From Microvirga sp. 17 mud 1-3 (lineage in GTDB: Bacteria; Pseudomonadota; Alphaproteobacteria; Rhizobiales; Beijerinckiaceae), in NCBI RefSeq assembly GCF_003151255.1, contig NZ_CP029481.1, forward strand, positions 2,914,001 through 2,978,000: a DNA stretch of 64,000 nt, read 5' to 3'. Numbering within the stretch: position 1 is the stretch's first letter; each line of letters begins with the position of its first letter. Shown in pieces: positions 26,588 through 35,238 of the stretch. The position numbers and the translations under genes are program-made. Under the pieces are notes generated by a model. The model worked only from the letters and a program-made list of their open reading frames with translations, had not been told where the DNA came from and made no database searches.

Positions 26588-26601
26588 GAATAATGTTACA
26601 G
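26588..26601 (-). promoter_or_regulatory. shared NGL upstream motif, site 2
   Basis: On the minus strand it reads CTGTAACATTATTC, 72 bases before the second NGL gene. A TTCGAAA sequence and a TTATTGCAC block lie further upstream, as they do in a different order at site 1. Confidence 0.5.
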
Positions 26602-26737
26602 GAAAGACTTCCCGACCTTCGAAACGGTCGCGAATGGATTTCTACTGTGCAATAACGCACCTGTACTATATCTATAGTTGTAAAATACAACCCTTGGGCA
26701 CAACCAGTTCATTGAGGCCCCGGCCTCAGCTCTCCAG

Positions 26738-27742
26738 CTAGGCCGGAATCGAATCCATAGCAGCCTGTCGCTCCACGGCACGGGACACATGGGCGACGGC
26801 CTCCCGCAGGGTCTCGAGGCCGGCGCCCGGCTTCAGCGCCTCAGTCGCAAGGTGCCGGCGGTAGGCCCTGGCGCCCGGGCGTCCGGTGAAGAGGCCGAGC
26901 ATGTGCCGGGTCATGGAATGGAGGCGCTCGCCCTCCGCGAGCCGGGCGGCCACATAGGGCTCATAGGCCTCGACCGCCTCGAAGGCATCGGCCACCTGGG
27001 GAACCTCTCCATAAACCTCGCGGTCCACAGCCAGAAGAATCTCCGGCTCCTGATAGGCCGTCCGTCCCACCATCACGCCGTCCACGTGCTGCAGATGCGT
27101 CTGCACCTCCGCCATGGTCTTGATGCCGCCGTTGATCGCGATGGTCAGGCCCGGGCGGGCCTTCTTCAGCCGGTACACCCGGTCGTAATCGAGAGGCGGA
27201 ACATCCCGGTTCTCCTTGGGCGACAGGCCCTGGAGCCAGGCCTTGCGGGCATGGACCGTCAGCTCGTCGCAACCGGCGGCCACCACCGCATCGGTCAGCC
27301 GGTCGAGGGCCTCTTCCGGGTCCTGCTCGTCCACGCCGATGCGGCACTTGACCGTCACGGGCAGCGCGACCGCGGCCTTCATGGCGGCGACGCATTCGCC
27401 CACCAGCTCAGGCTCCTGCATGAGGCAGGCGCCGAAGCGCCCGTTCTGCACCCGGTCGGAGGGGCAGCCCACATTCAGGTTGATCTCGTTATAACCGAAT
27501 TCGGCGCAGATCCGGGCGGCCTTCGCCAGCTCCGCCGGATCCGAGCCGCCGAGCTGCACCGCGACCGGATGCTCCGACGGGTCGAAGCCGAGCAGCCGCT
27601 CCCGCGGCCCGAAGATCACGGCGCCCGTCGTCACCATCTCGGTATAGAGCCGCGCCCGGCGCGACAGGACGCGATGGAACGCCCGGCAATTCCGGTCAGT
27701 CCATTCCATCATGGGCGCAACGGTGAAGAATTTCTGCATCAT
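26738..27742 (-). CDS. dusA: tRNA-dihydrouridine synthase A
   Basis: A 334-residue flavoenzyme reducing uridine 20/20a of the tRNA D-loop. It has F-T-V-A-P-M-M-E-W-T-D-R-N-C-R near the start, the catalytic Cys in N-L-N-V-G-C-P-S-D-R-V-Q-N-G-R-F-G-A-C, T-V-K-C-R-I-G-V-D and A-I-N-G-G-I-K-T. The length and the M-M-E-W-T-D-R motif mark DusA rather than DusB or DusC. I start at the double ATG at 27742; the longer frame adds an unrelated leader. Confidence 0.95.
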   Translation of the reverse strand: MMQKFFTVAPMMEWTDRNCRAFHRVLSRRARLYTEMVTTGAVIFGPRERLLGFDPSEHPVAVQLGGSDPAELAKAARICAEFGYNEINLNVGCPSDRVQNGRFGACLMQEPELVGECVAAMKAAVALPVTVKCRIGVDEQDPEEALDRLTDAVVAAGCDELTVHARKAWLQGLSPKENRDVPPLDYDRVYRLKKARPGLTIAINGGIKTMAEVQTHLQHVDGVMVGRTAYQEPEILLAVDREVYGEVPQVADAFEAVEAYEPYVAARLAEGERLHSMTRHMLGLFTGRPGARAYRRHLATEALKPGAGLETLREAVAHVSRAVERQAAMDSIPA

Positions 27743-27980
27743 CTCAAGCAAGGGTCGGCCGATCTCGTCAGCGGGCCTTTTCCAATATGGCGACGGCGAG
27801 CACAAGGAAAATAGGCGCGAGTCGGTGTCACAGGGCAAATCTGCCCGCATCCTCCGAAGTTTTCGGCGAAAAAGTTCCCACTTGCGACAGTATAAATCCA
27901 ATGCCCGGCAAAGCTGGAACTACAGAACGAAGCATACGTTCCTCGAATCTCATGTGCATCAGCGCCGAAGGAGTGCAGAC

Positions 27981-28283
27981 GTGAAGAAGATCGTTGGACT
28001 TTCCTGTGCCGCAGCCCTGCTGCTGGCAGTTCCAGCCGCCAGCTATGCACAATCCACTGGCGCAGGCACCAATAGCAACCCGAACAGCGCAAGGCAGTAT
28101 GCGCCAGGACAGCAGGACCGGAGCAAGCTGACGCGCCCGGGTGTCTCGAGCGTCTCGCCTGGCCACAAGATGCAAACCGACACGACAGGGTCGGTCACCG
28201 AGCCGGGTGCGTCCGGCTATGCGCCCGGTCACGAGAAAAAGCTGCCTCTGAATAAAACCAACTCCTCCTCGCATCGTAAATAG
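27981..28283 (+). CDS. small secreted protein, Asn/Gly/Pro-rich
   Basis: A 100-residue protein started at a GTG with AAGGAG 8 bases upstream. A signal peptide (1-23, ending S-Y-A-Q) is followed by a polar, low-complexity part with two related blocks, Y-A-P-G-Q-Q-D and Y-A-P-G-H-E-K, plus S-P-G-H-K. It has no Cys and is probably disordered. Similar short proteins are common in Hyphomicrobiales, with no known function. It is divergent from dusA and convergent with ybaK. Confidence 0.7.
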   Translation: MKKIVGLSCAAALLLAVPAASYAQSTGAGTNSNPNSARQYAPGQQDRSKLTRPGVSSVSPGHKMQTDTTGSVTEPGASGYAPGHEKKLPLNKTNSSSHRK

Positions 28284-28318
28284 CCGCAGCCGGCTTTAGG
28301 CAGCGATGTCGCGACGAA

Positions 28319-28342
28319 CGCGGAAGGGCCTGCCCTTCCGCG
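28319..28342. terminator. hairpin between convergent genes
   Basis: A perfect 10-bp stem (CGCGGAAGGG) with a 4-base loop between the secreted-protein gene and ybaK. It probably serves both strands, though there is no long T run on either. Confidence 0.65.
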
Positions 28343-28362
28343 AGCGCCCGAAAAGCAGGCCT

Positions 28363-28845
28363 TCAGGAGTTCTCGGCGACCACCGCCGCGACTTTCGCGC
28401 CAAGTACCTGCACTGCGTCTCCGGGCTGGAGCCGAACCTGAAGTCCGCGCTGGCCGCCGTTGATGAAGACAGTCTCGTAAGCCAGCGCCGCCTCGTCCAG
28501 CACGGTCGGCACGCGCTTCTTCTGCCCGAACGGGCTGATGCCGCCCACGTGGTAGCCGGTCAGGCGCTCTGCGTCGGCGGGCTTCATCATCTGGGCGGAT
28601 TTCGCGCCGAGCACCGCCGCGAGTTTCTTCAGGTTCACCTCCCGGTCGGAGGGGACGATGGCGCAGGCCGGTTTCCCGTCGACCGTCACCATGAGGGTCT
28701 TGAGCACGCCGCCAGGCTCCACGCCCAGAGCCTCCGCGGCCTGCAGGCCGATCCGCTCCGCCTGGGGATCGTAATCGTAAGCATGCACCGTGAATGGAAC
28801 GCCCGCTCCCTGCAGGGCGAGCGTGGCGCGGGTGGTCTTCGACAT
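28363..28845 (-). CDS. ybaK: Cys-tRNA(Pro)/Cys-tRNA(Cys) deacylase
   Basis: A 160-residue YbaK/EbsC-family editing enzyme that clears mischarged Cys-tRNA(Pro). It has A-I-V-P-S-D-R-E-V-N-L-K-K-L, G-Y-H-V-G-G-I-S-P-F-G-Q-K-K, the conserved substrate-binding segment, and V-F-I-N-G-G-Q-R-G-L-Q. I use the Met at 28845 (M-S-K-T-T-R-A). It lies 26 bases downstream of ureE on the same strand. Confidence 0.92.
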   Translation of the reverse strand: MSKTTRATLALQGAGVPFTVHAYDYDPQAERIGLQAAEALGVEPGGVLKTLMVTVDGKPACAIVPSDREVNLKKLAAVLGAKSAQMMKPADAERLTGYHVGGISPFGQKKRVPTVLDEAALAYETVFINGGQRGLQVRLQPGDAVQVLGAKVAAVVAENS

Positions 28846-28871
28846 GCTGGGTTCAGTGCCGCGCAGGCCGG

Positions 28872-29468
28872 TCAGTGATCGTGCTTGTGGCCATGGTCGT
28901 GGTGATGGTGGCCACATCCGCAGCCGGGACCATGCTCGTGATGAGCATGCTCATGCTTATGTTCGTGGCCGTGATGATCATGGGCGTGCCCATGATCATG
29001 ATGGTCATGACCATGGTGATGATGGTGGTCGTGGTCGCAATGGTGGGCGCTCTGTTCCGGCCGGAAGGCGCGCTTCACCGGGGTCGCGACGCAGCCCTGC
29101 CCGCGGGCGAGCTCGGCCAGGGCCGGGGTGTTCTCCACATAGAGGGCATCTGCCGTGATCTCCGCAAGGCCGTGCTGACTGCCGAGATGCCAGGCGAGGC
29201 GCATAAGGCGCAAGGGATTCTCGGCCCGCACCTCGAGAAGGTCCTCGGCAGCGGCCTTCACCTGCACGAGGCGGCCGTCCTCGAGCCGCAGGGCGTCCCC
29301 GTCGTTGATCACCGTCTCCATGTCGAGGTCGAGATGGATCTCGGTGCCGGCCTCGGCCTTCAGATGCGCATGGCGGCGGCTGCGGGCCGCTTGGTCCAGG
29401 ACGATCGTGTCGACGACCCGGTCGGACTTCACGGCAGGCTTGCGGACGAGGGTGGTGGCGCGCGGCAT
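28872..29468 (-). CDS. ureE: urease accessory protein UreE, very His-rich
   Basis: A 198-residue nickel chaperone for urease. The N-terminal peptide-binding domain (about 1-70) and metal-binding domain (about 75-140, ending A-L-Y-V-E-N-T-P-A-L, then G-Q-G-C-V-A-T-P-V-K-R-A-F-R-P-E) match UreE. The tail of about 57 residues holds about 31 His, many Asp and a G-C-G-C-G, so it can hold many nickel ions. The start is at 29468; the longer frame is the deaminase in another frame. No other urease gene is in the window, so here ureE is away from ureABC. Confidence 0.92.
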   Translation of the reverse strand: MPRATTLVRKPAVKSDRVVDTIVLDQAARSRRHAHLKAEAGTEIHLDLDMETVINDGDALRLEDGRLVQVKAAAEDLLEVRAENPLRLMRLAWHLGSQHGLAEITADALYVENTPALAELARGQGCVATPVKRAFRPEQSAHHCDHDHHHHHGHDHHDHGHAHDHHGHEHKHEHAHHEHGPGCGCGHHHHDHGHKHDH

Positions 29469-29526
29469 GGGAACTCTCGAAAGGCTCTGATCGGAAACCG
29501 ATAGATAGGATGGGTGGGAGCGGTTG

Positions 29527-30012
29527 CTAATAGGTGACCTTGTCGGGCTTTTCGGCCCAGGCATCGAACACCGCCCTCGCCTCCAGGCTGGGCACGTGGT
29601 CCATGGCGATGATCCGCTCGGAGGCGGGCTTCGGGATCTCCTCGTAGATGAGGCTGTCGTCGAAACCGATCTCGGCCGCATCCTCGCGGGTATTGGCATA
29701 GACGATGCGCGAGACCCGCGCCCAATAGGCCGAGGCCAGGCACATGGGGCACGGCTCGCAGCTGGTATAGATGGTCGCGCCCTGGAGCGAGAAATCGCCC
29801 ACTGCCTCGCAAGCGCGGCGGATGGCCACCACCTCCGCGTGGGCGGTCGGATCCTTCGCGGACGTAACTTGGTTCCAGCCCTCGCCCAGAACCTTGCCGT
29901 CACGCACCACCACGGCCCCGAACGGGCCGCCAGCCCCATTGTTCATGTGGTCCCGGGACAGCGCGATGGCGCGGGCCAGGAAACGCTGATCTTCACTCTT
30001 GATATCGCTCAT
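29527..30012 (-). CDS. guanine deaminase-like nucleoside deaminase
   Basis: A 161-residue zinc deaminase of the cytidine-deaminase fold. T-A-H-A-E-V-V-A-I gives the zinc His and proton-shuttling Glu, and S-C-E-P-C-P-M-C-L-A-S-A the two zinc Cys. M-N-N-G-A-G-G-P-F-G-A-V-V and the C-terminal E-I-P-K-P-A-S-E-R segment resemble bacterial guanine deaminases more than TadA. It would turn guanine to xanthine, the substrate of the XdhAB enzyme encoded just upstream on the same strand. Confidence 0.85.
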   Translation of the reverse strand: MSDIKSEDQRFLARAIALSRDHMNNGAGGPFGAVVVRDGKVLGEGWNQVTSAKDPTAHAEVVAIRRACEAVGDFSLQGATIYTSCEPCPMCLASAYWARVSRIVYANTREDAAEIGFDDSLIYEEIPKPASERIIAMDHVPSLEARAVFDAWAEKPDKVTY

Positions 30013-30082
30013 GGGGTGGTTTTACCGCCTGGGCCATGCGGAAGCGAGAGTTTTTGGAAGGACCCTCACCGTGGAGCATGGT

Positions 30083-30230
30083 CCGTCATTCCGGGGCGCC
30101 GCAGGCGAGCCCGGAACCCATAACCACCAGCGATTTAGGATAAAGAGCGATGGATGCCGTCGCTTTCTATCTTCCATCGTCAGTGATTATGGGTTCCGGG
30201 CTCTCGCTCTGCTCGCCCCGGAATGACGGG
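30083..30230. repeat. palindromic repeat, family 2
   Basis: Two inverted arms of about 43 bases, 30083-30125 and 30186-30230. Each carries GTCATTCCGGGGC or its complement and CCCGGAACCCATAA, about 60 bases apart. The right arm is inside the 3' end of xdhC. This sequence type is widespread in Rhizobiales. Confidence 0.8.
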
Positions 30231-31178
30231 AGATGTCCCCGAAACGACCGTGCCCGCGACCCTCTCACGCGCCTGGAGGAGCTGGGCGGTCACCGAGGCG
30301 GCGATCACGGCGGGGTCTTTGCCGGTGATGCCGGGCAGCCCGATGGGGCAGACGAGATCGTGCAGGCGCTCCTCCCCAAGGCCGAGTTCCCGGAAACGCT
30401 TCTCGAACCGTGCCCGCTTCGTGGCGCTGCCGATGAGGCCCACATAGGGAAAGCCCCGGCTTAGGGCCGCGGCCGTGATCGCCATGTCGAGGGGATGGTC
30501 GTGGGTCATGACCAGGATGAAGGCATTGGCTGGCGCCGCGGCGATCTCCGCCTGCGGGTCCTTCAGAAGGACCGGTACGGCATGGGCCGGAATGTGGGCC
30601 GGAAAAGCGTCCTGACGCGGATCGAGCCAGCGGACCGCGAAGGGAAGCGGCGCCAGGGCCAGGACGAGCGCCCGCCCCACGTGGCCCGCGCCGAAGAGGA
30701 GAACAGGTGTGCGCTCCTCTCCATGGGTCTCGCGCCACCGGGTCCAGGAATCGTCGCCGACCGCCGACGAGACCTCGCGCCGGACGCGGCCCGCCTCGTC
30801 GAAACGGCATTCCGTCGTGAACAATCCGCCCGCGGTCTCCGCCTGCGCCAGGGCTTCGAGATCCGCCATGTCCCGCCGGTCGAAGGTCTCGACGAGGATC
30901 TTCACCCGCCCGCCGCAGCACTGGCCGAGATCCGGGCCGAGGGCCTGGTCCAGGACCCGCGCCGGCCCGCGCCCCTCGCCCAGCATCTCCTGCGCGACGG
31001 CGAGCATCTTCATCTCGAGATGGCCGCCGCCGATGGTGCCCGAAAAGCCGCCGTCAGGGCGCACGACCATATGCGCATCCGTTTCCCGCGGCGCGGAGCC
31101 CTTCACCTCGTGGACGCTGACCAGGGCCGCCGTGCCATGCACGCTCACGAAATCGACCAGACGGCGCCAGGTGTTCAC
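30180..31178 (-). CDS. xdhC: xanthine dehydrogenase accessory protein XdhC
   Basis: A 332-residue protein that binds molybdenum cofactor, helps its sulfuration and delivers it to XdhB. The N-terminal XdhC/CoxI domain has G-S-A-P-R-E-T-D-A-H-M-V-V, G-T-I-G-G-G-H-L-E and L-G-Q-C-C-G-G-R-V. The C-terminal Rossmann domain has L-L-F-G-A-G-H-V-G-R-A-L and M-T-H-D-H-P-L-D. It starts with GTG at 31178, 10 bases after xdhB, with GAGGAA in front. The last 18 or so residues (…V-I-P-G-R-A-E-R-E-P-G-T-H-N-H) come from the palindromic repeat, not from the family. Confidence 0.93.
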   Translation of the reverse strand: MNTWRRLVDFVSVHGTAALVSVHEVKGSAPRETDAHMVVRPDGGFSGTIGGGHLEMKMLAVAQEMLGEGRGPARVLDQALGPDLGQCCGGRVKILVETFDRRDMADLEALAQAETAGGLFTTECRFDEAGRVRREVSSAVGDDSWTRWRETHGEERTPVLLFGAGHVGRALVLALAPLPFAVRWLDPRQDAFPAHIPAHAVPVLLKDPQAEIAAAPANAFILVMTHDHPLDMAITAAALSRGFPYVGLIGSATKRARFEKRFRELGLGEERLHDLVCPIGLPGITGKDPAVIAASVTAQLLQARERVAGTVVSGTSPVIPGRAEREPGTHNH

Positions 31179-31188
31179 CCCGGGTTCC

Positions 31189-33633
31189 TCACCCCAACGC
31201 CCTCCCCCGCAGGGCCTCGCAGGCGCGCAGGATCGCCTCCGGAGTCGCGGGAGCATCGAGAGGAACGGGCCGTGACGGATCGAGGGCGTGGACCGCGTCC
31301 GCAAGGGCGCAGAACACGCTGTTGGCCAGCATGATCGGCGGCTCGCCGACCGCCTTCGAGCGGTAGACCGTCTCCTCCGGGTTCGCGTTGGGATGGAGCG
31401 CCACGCGGAAATCGGCCGGCACGTCGGAGGCAACCGGGATCTTGTAGGTGGACGGCGCGTGGGTGAGCAGGCGCCCCTCCCGGTCGAAGACCAGCTCCTC
31501 GGTGGTCATCCACCCCATGCCCTGCACGAAGCCGCCCTCGATCTGGCCGATGTCGATGGCCGGGTTGAGGGAGCGGCCCACGTCGTGGAGGATGTCAGCC
31601 CGCAGAAGCCGGTTCTCGCCCGTCAGCGTATCGACGACGACCTCGGAGCACGCCGCTCCATAGGCGAAGTAGAAGAACGGCCGGCCAGTGGCCTTTTCCC
31701 GATCCCAGGTGATCTTCGGCGTCTTGTAATGACCCGCCTCGGAGAGCGCCACGCGGGCGAGCACGCATTTCTTGGCGAGCTCCGTGAAGGTGAGGCTCTC
31801 GTTGCCGGCGAAGACCCGGTCGTCCCGGAACTCCACCTGCTCCACGGGTACACCGTAAAGCTCCGCCGCATGGGCCGCCATGCGCTGCCGGATCGCGCCC
31901 GCCGCGATGCGTGCCGCCATGCCGTTAAGGTCGGAGCCCGAGGACGCGGCTGTGGGCGAGGTGTTGGGCACCTTCGCGGTCGTCGTGGCCGTGATGCGCA
32001 CCCGCTCCATCGCGATGCCGAATTCCTCGGCGACCACCTGCGCGACCTTGACGTAGAGCCCCTGCCCCATCTCGGTGCCGCCGTGATTCAGGTGAACGGA
32101 GCCGTCCTGATAGACATGCACCAGCGCGCCTGCCTGGTTGAGATGGGTGAGCGTGAAGCTGATGCCGAATTTTACGGGCGTGAGCGCGATGCCGCGCTTC
32201 ATGATCGGTGAGGAAGCGTTGAAGGCTGCAATCTCTTCGCGTCGTGCACGGTAAGCGGAGGTCTCCTCCAACTGGCGCACCAGCTCCACGAGCGTGTCGG
32301 TTTCCTCCACCTCCATGCCATAGGGCGTGAGGTTGCGGCCCGGCGCGTAGAAATTGGCGTAGCGCACATCGAGAGGGTCACGCCCCGTCGCCCAGGCGAT
32401 CTGGTCCATCACATGCTCGACGGCGAGCATGCCCTGCGGACCGCCGAAGCCGCGGAAGGCCGTGTTCGAGACCGTGTTGGTCTTGAGCCGCCTGGAGGCG
32501 ATCCGCGCGGCGGGCATCCAATAGGCATTGTCCGCATGGAACATGGCACGGTCGACGACACCGCCGGACAGGTCCGCCGAATAGCCGCAGCGCGCCAGGA
32601 GATCGACCGCATAGCCGGCGATGCGGCCGTCATGGTCGAAACCAACCTGCCAGTCGCAGCGGAAATCGTGCCGCTTGCCCGTGAGGACGAAATCGTCGTC
32701 CCGGTCGAGCCGTAGCTTGCACGGGCGGCCAGTGACCCGCGCGGCGAGCGCTGCCGTGACGGCCCATTGCGTCGCCTGGCTCTCCTTGCCGCCGAAACCG
32801 CCGCCCATGCGGCGTGTCTCGCAGGTCACGTAAGCGTCCGGCAGGTCGAGCACGCGGGCAACCACGTGCTGTACCTCTGTCGGATGCTGCGTGGAGGAAT
32901 AGACGTGGACGTCACCGTCCTCTCCGGGCACGGCGAGCGCCACCTGGCCTTCGAGGTAGAAATGCTCCTGCCCACCGACGCGGAACTGCCCTTCCAGGCG
33001 ATGCTCCGCCTGCGCGATGGCGGCCTCAGCATCGCCCCGGCCAAAAGCATAATCCGGCAGTACCGTCTCGCCGCGCTCAAGCGCATCCTCGACCGTGATG
33101 CTCGGCGCCTCGGCCTCGATCTCCACCACGGCATGGCGCACGGCACGGCGCGCCGCCTCGCGGGTCGTGGCGACGACCGCAAAGAGGGCCTGGCCGTGGA
33201 AGCTGACTTCGCTTTCGACGAAGAGCGGATCGTCCCCGAAGGCGGGCGAGACATCGTTCTTGCCCGGCACGTCCTTCGCGGTCAGGACCGTCACGACACC
33301 TGCCTGCGCGAAGACCTGCGTCAGGTCCAGCGACACGAGCCGCCCCCGCGCCTTCGGCGACTGGCCGATGGCGATGTGCAGCGTCCCGTCCGGCTCGCGG
33401 ATGTCGTCGATATATTGGGCGAGGCCCTGGACATGCTTGAAACCGGAATCGTGCGGCAGCGGCCGATGGACGTGGCGGAGAGGCTCGGCCTGCTCTCCTC
33501 CCCCTTGTGGGGAGGAGTTGGAGGTGAGGGTGTGAGCGCCACGTTCTGAGAGTTCAGCGCCGACACCCCCACCCTGACCCTCCCCACAAGGGGGAGGGGA
33601 ATCCGTCGCGCTCGTTTTCAATCTTTCACCCAT
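31189..33633 (-). CDS. xdhB: xanthine dehydrogenase molybdopterin subunit
   Basis: An 814-residue large subunit binding the molybdenum cofactor, oxidising hypoxanthine and xanthine to urate. It has R-P-L-P-H-D-S-G-F-K-H-V-x-G-x-A-x-Y-I-D-D-I near the start, R-R-M-G-G-G-F-G-G-K-E-S-Q, F-R-G-F-G-G-P-Q-G, and the catalytic Glu in A-V-G-E-P-P-I-M-L. It begins 4 bases after xdhA, with GGAG in front. Residues about 10-48 (S-P-P-P-C-G-E-G-Q-G-G-G…) are the translation of a palindromic repeat, and no start codon lies between the repeat and the domain. It works with XdhA and XdhC. Confidence 0.95.
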   Translation of the reverse strand: MGERLKTSATDSPPPCGEGQGGGVGAELSERGAHTLTSNSSPQGGGEQAEPLRHVHRPLPHDSGFKHVQGLAQYIDDIREPDGTLHIAIGQSPKARGRLVSLDLTQVFAQAGVVTVLTAKDVPGKNDVSPAFGDDPLFVESEVSFHGQALFAVVATTREAARRAVRHAVVEIEAEAPSITVEDALERGETVLPDYAFGRGDAEAAIAQAEHRLEGQFRVGGQEHFYLEGQVALAVPGEDGDVHVYSSTQHPTEVQHVVARVLDLPDAYVTCETRRMGGGFGGKESQATQWAVTAALAARVTGRPCKLRLDRDDDFVLTGKRHDFRCDWQVGFDHDGRIAGYAVDLLARCGYSADLSGGVVDRAMFHADNAYWMPAARIASRRLKTNTVSNTAFRGFGGPQGMLAVEHVMDQIAWATGRDPLDVRYANFYAPGRNLTPYGMEVEETDTLVELVRQLEETSAYRARREEIAAFNASSPIMKRGIALTPVKFGISFTLTHLNQAGALVHVYQDGSVHLNHGGTEMGQGLYVKVAQVVAEEFGIAMERVRITATTTAKVPNTSPTAASSGSDLNGMAARIAAGAIRQRMAAHAAELYGVPVEQVEFRDDRVFAGNESLTFTELAKKCVLARVALSEAGHYKTPKITWDREKATGRPFFYFAYGAACSEVVVDTLTGENRLLRADILHDVGRSLNPAIDIGQIEGGFVQGMGWMTTEELVFDREGRLLTHAPSTYKIPVASDVPADFRVALHPNANPEETVYRSKAVGEPPIMLANSVFCALADAVHALDPSRPVPLDAPATPEAILRACEALRGRALG
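33492..33600. repeat. palindromic repeat, family 1, copy 2, inside xdhB
   Basis: Same element as at 24482-24593, with outer arms CTCCCCCTTGTGGGGAGG and its complement. It lies within the first 50 codons of xdhB and keeps the frame open. Confidence 0.85.
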
Positions 33634-33637
33634 CACC

Positions 33638-35119
33638 CTACTCCGCCGCCTCGAGCGCCTCGCGAATGCCGACGATCCGCGTGGCGCGGGTCTCGCCGGA
33701 GGCGATTTCGCTCAGGGCCTTGAAGAGGAGGTTGCGAGCCACCGTCGTGCGGTAGGCCGCGGAGGCCCGGTGGTCGGTCATCGGCTGGTAGTCGCTCGAC
33801 AGGGCCGCCATTGCGTCGCCCCAGGAGGCGGGCTCGTCGAGGGAGATTCCGACAAGCGCTTGCTCGGTCTTGGCAGCCCGCTTAGGCGTGCCGGCCATGC
33901 CGCCGAAGGCAATGCGCGCGGATGCGATGCGGCGGCCGTCGAGGGTGAGGCGGAAGGCGCCCATGACGGCCGAGATGTCCTCGTCGAACCTTTTCGAGAC
34001 CTTGAGGGCGCGGAAGGCCTCGTTCGGCCGGATCTTGGGCACGAGCACGCGGCGCACGAATTCGCCGGGCGCCCGGTCCTGCCGGCGATAGGCGATGAAG
34101 AAATCTTCGAGCGGAAGGACGCGGATCGTCTCGCGGCCACGCAGTTCGAGGCTCGCTCCGAGAGCGATCAGCGCCGGCGGAAGGTCGCCGATGGGCGACC
34201 CGTTGGCGATGTTGCCGCCGACCGTTCCCGAAGCGCGAATCTGCGCGGAGCCGAAGCGCCGCACGAGCTCGCCGAGGTCGGGATCGATGCGCGCGAGCGA
34301 CGCATGCGCGGCCCCATGGGTCACGGTCGCGCCGATCGCGAGCAATTCGGAATCGTCCTCGATCCGGTCGAGCCCGGCCACGCGACCGAGCCAGATGATC
34401 CTATCGAGATCCGCCATCGCCTTGTTGATCCAGAGGCCCACATCAGTGTTGCCCGCGACCAACGTCGCGTCCGGATGGCGGGCATAGAGCGCCGCAAGCG
34501 AATCCTCCGTGGCGGGAGCTGCGAAGAAACGCGTCTCATCACCCACGAACACGTCCTGCGTGTCGGACAGGGCCGCAAGCCCCTCGGCAATGCGCGCGCC
34601 CTCGGCCGCGAAGGCATCGGCGGGCGTGCCGTCGCAGGCCTTCAGGGCCGCATCGACAATGGGACGGTAGCCGGTGCAGCGGCAGAGATTGCCCGCGAGC
34701 ACATCGTTGACGCTCTCCCGGGTCACGGGGCGCTCTGCCCCGTGGTAGAGCGTGAAGAGGCTCATGACGATGCCAGGCGTGCAGAAGCCGCATTGGGAGC
34801 CGTGGCCCTCGGCCATCGCGGCCTGGACGGGGTGAAGCTCCCTGCCGGCCGCGAGATCCTCCACGGTCACTACCTCGGCGCCGTCTACCTGGCCCAAGAG
34901 CAAGATGCAGGCATTGACCGGCTCGTAATGCACTCGCCCGCCGCGGATGCGGCCGAGCGCAACCGTGCAGGCGCCGCAATCCCCCTCGGCGCAGCCCTCT
35001 TTCGTTCCGACGTGGCGCTGCTGCAGTCTCAGATAGTCCAGAAGCGTGGTGCGGGGGTGGAAATCGGCAACCTCGACCGGCCGCCCATGCCGCCAAAAGC
35101 GGATCGCTTCTCGTGTCAC
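33638..35119 (-). CDS. xdhA: xanthine dehydrogenase FAD/iron-sulfur subunit
   Basis: A 493-residue small subunit. Residues 1-165 carry two [2Fe-2S] clusters: G-C-A-E-G-D-C-G-A-C-T-V with a later V-N-A-C-I, and Q-C-G-F-C-T-P-G with L-C-R-C-T-G-Y-R. Residues about 200-480 are the FAD domain, with L-V-A-G-N-T-D-V-G-L-W and T-V-G-G-N-I-A-N-G-S-P-I-G-D. It passes electrons from XdhB to NAD. First gene of xdhABC. Confidence 0.95.
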   Translation of the reverse strand: MTREAIRFWRHGRPVEVADFHPRTTLLDYLRLQQRHVGTKEGCAEGDCGACTVALGRIRGGRVHYEPVNACILLLGQVDGAEVVTVEDLAAGRELHPVQAAMAEGHGSQCGFCTPGIVMSLFTLYHGAERPVTRESVNDVLAGNLCRCTGYRPIVDAALKACDGTPADAFAAEGARIAEGLAALSDTQDVFVGDETRFFAAPATEDSLAALYARHPDATLVAGNTDVGLWINKAMADLDRIIWLGRVAGLDRIEDDSELLAIGATVTHGAAHASLARIDPDLGELVRRFGSAQIRASGTVGGNIANGSPIGDLPPALIALGASLELRGRETIRVLPLEDFFIAYRRQDRAPGEFVRRVLVPKIRPNEAFRALKVSKRFDEDISAVMGAFRLTLDGRRIASARIAFGGMAGTPKRAAKTEQALVGISLDEPASWGDAMAALSSDYQPMTDHRASAAYRTTVARNLLFKALSEIASGETRATRIVGIREALEAAE

Positions 35120-35238
35120 GATGATCCTCCGCCGGAAAAGCCCGGCTCGCCATGGTGAGCCGGGTCGCGGGACGGAGCAAGGCCTTTTCGTGGGGCTCCG
35201 GGCTGAAGGACCCGGAGGCCCTCCGGCTGCAGGTTAGG

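Noticed and set aside
33770..35158. A 462-codon plus-strand frame
   Set aside because: Antisense to xdhA, whose iron-sulfur motifs are unmistakable.
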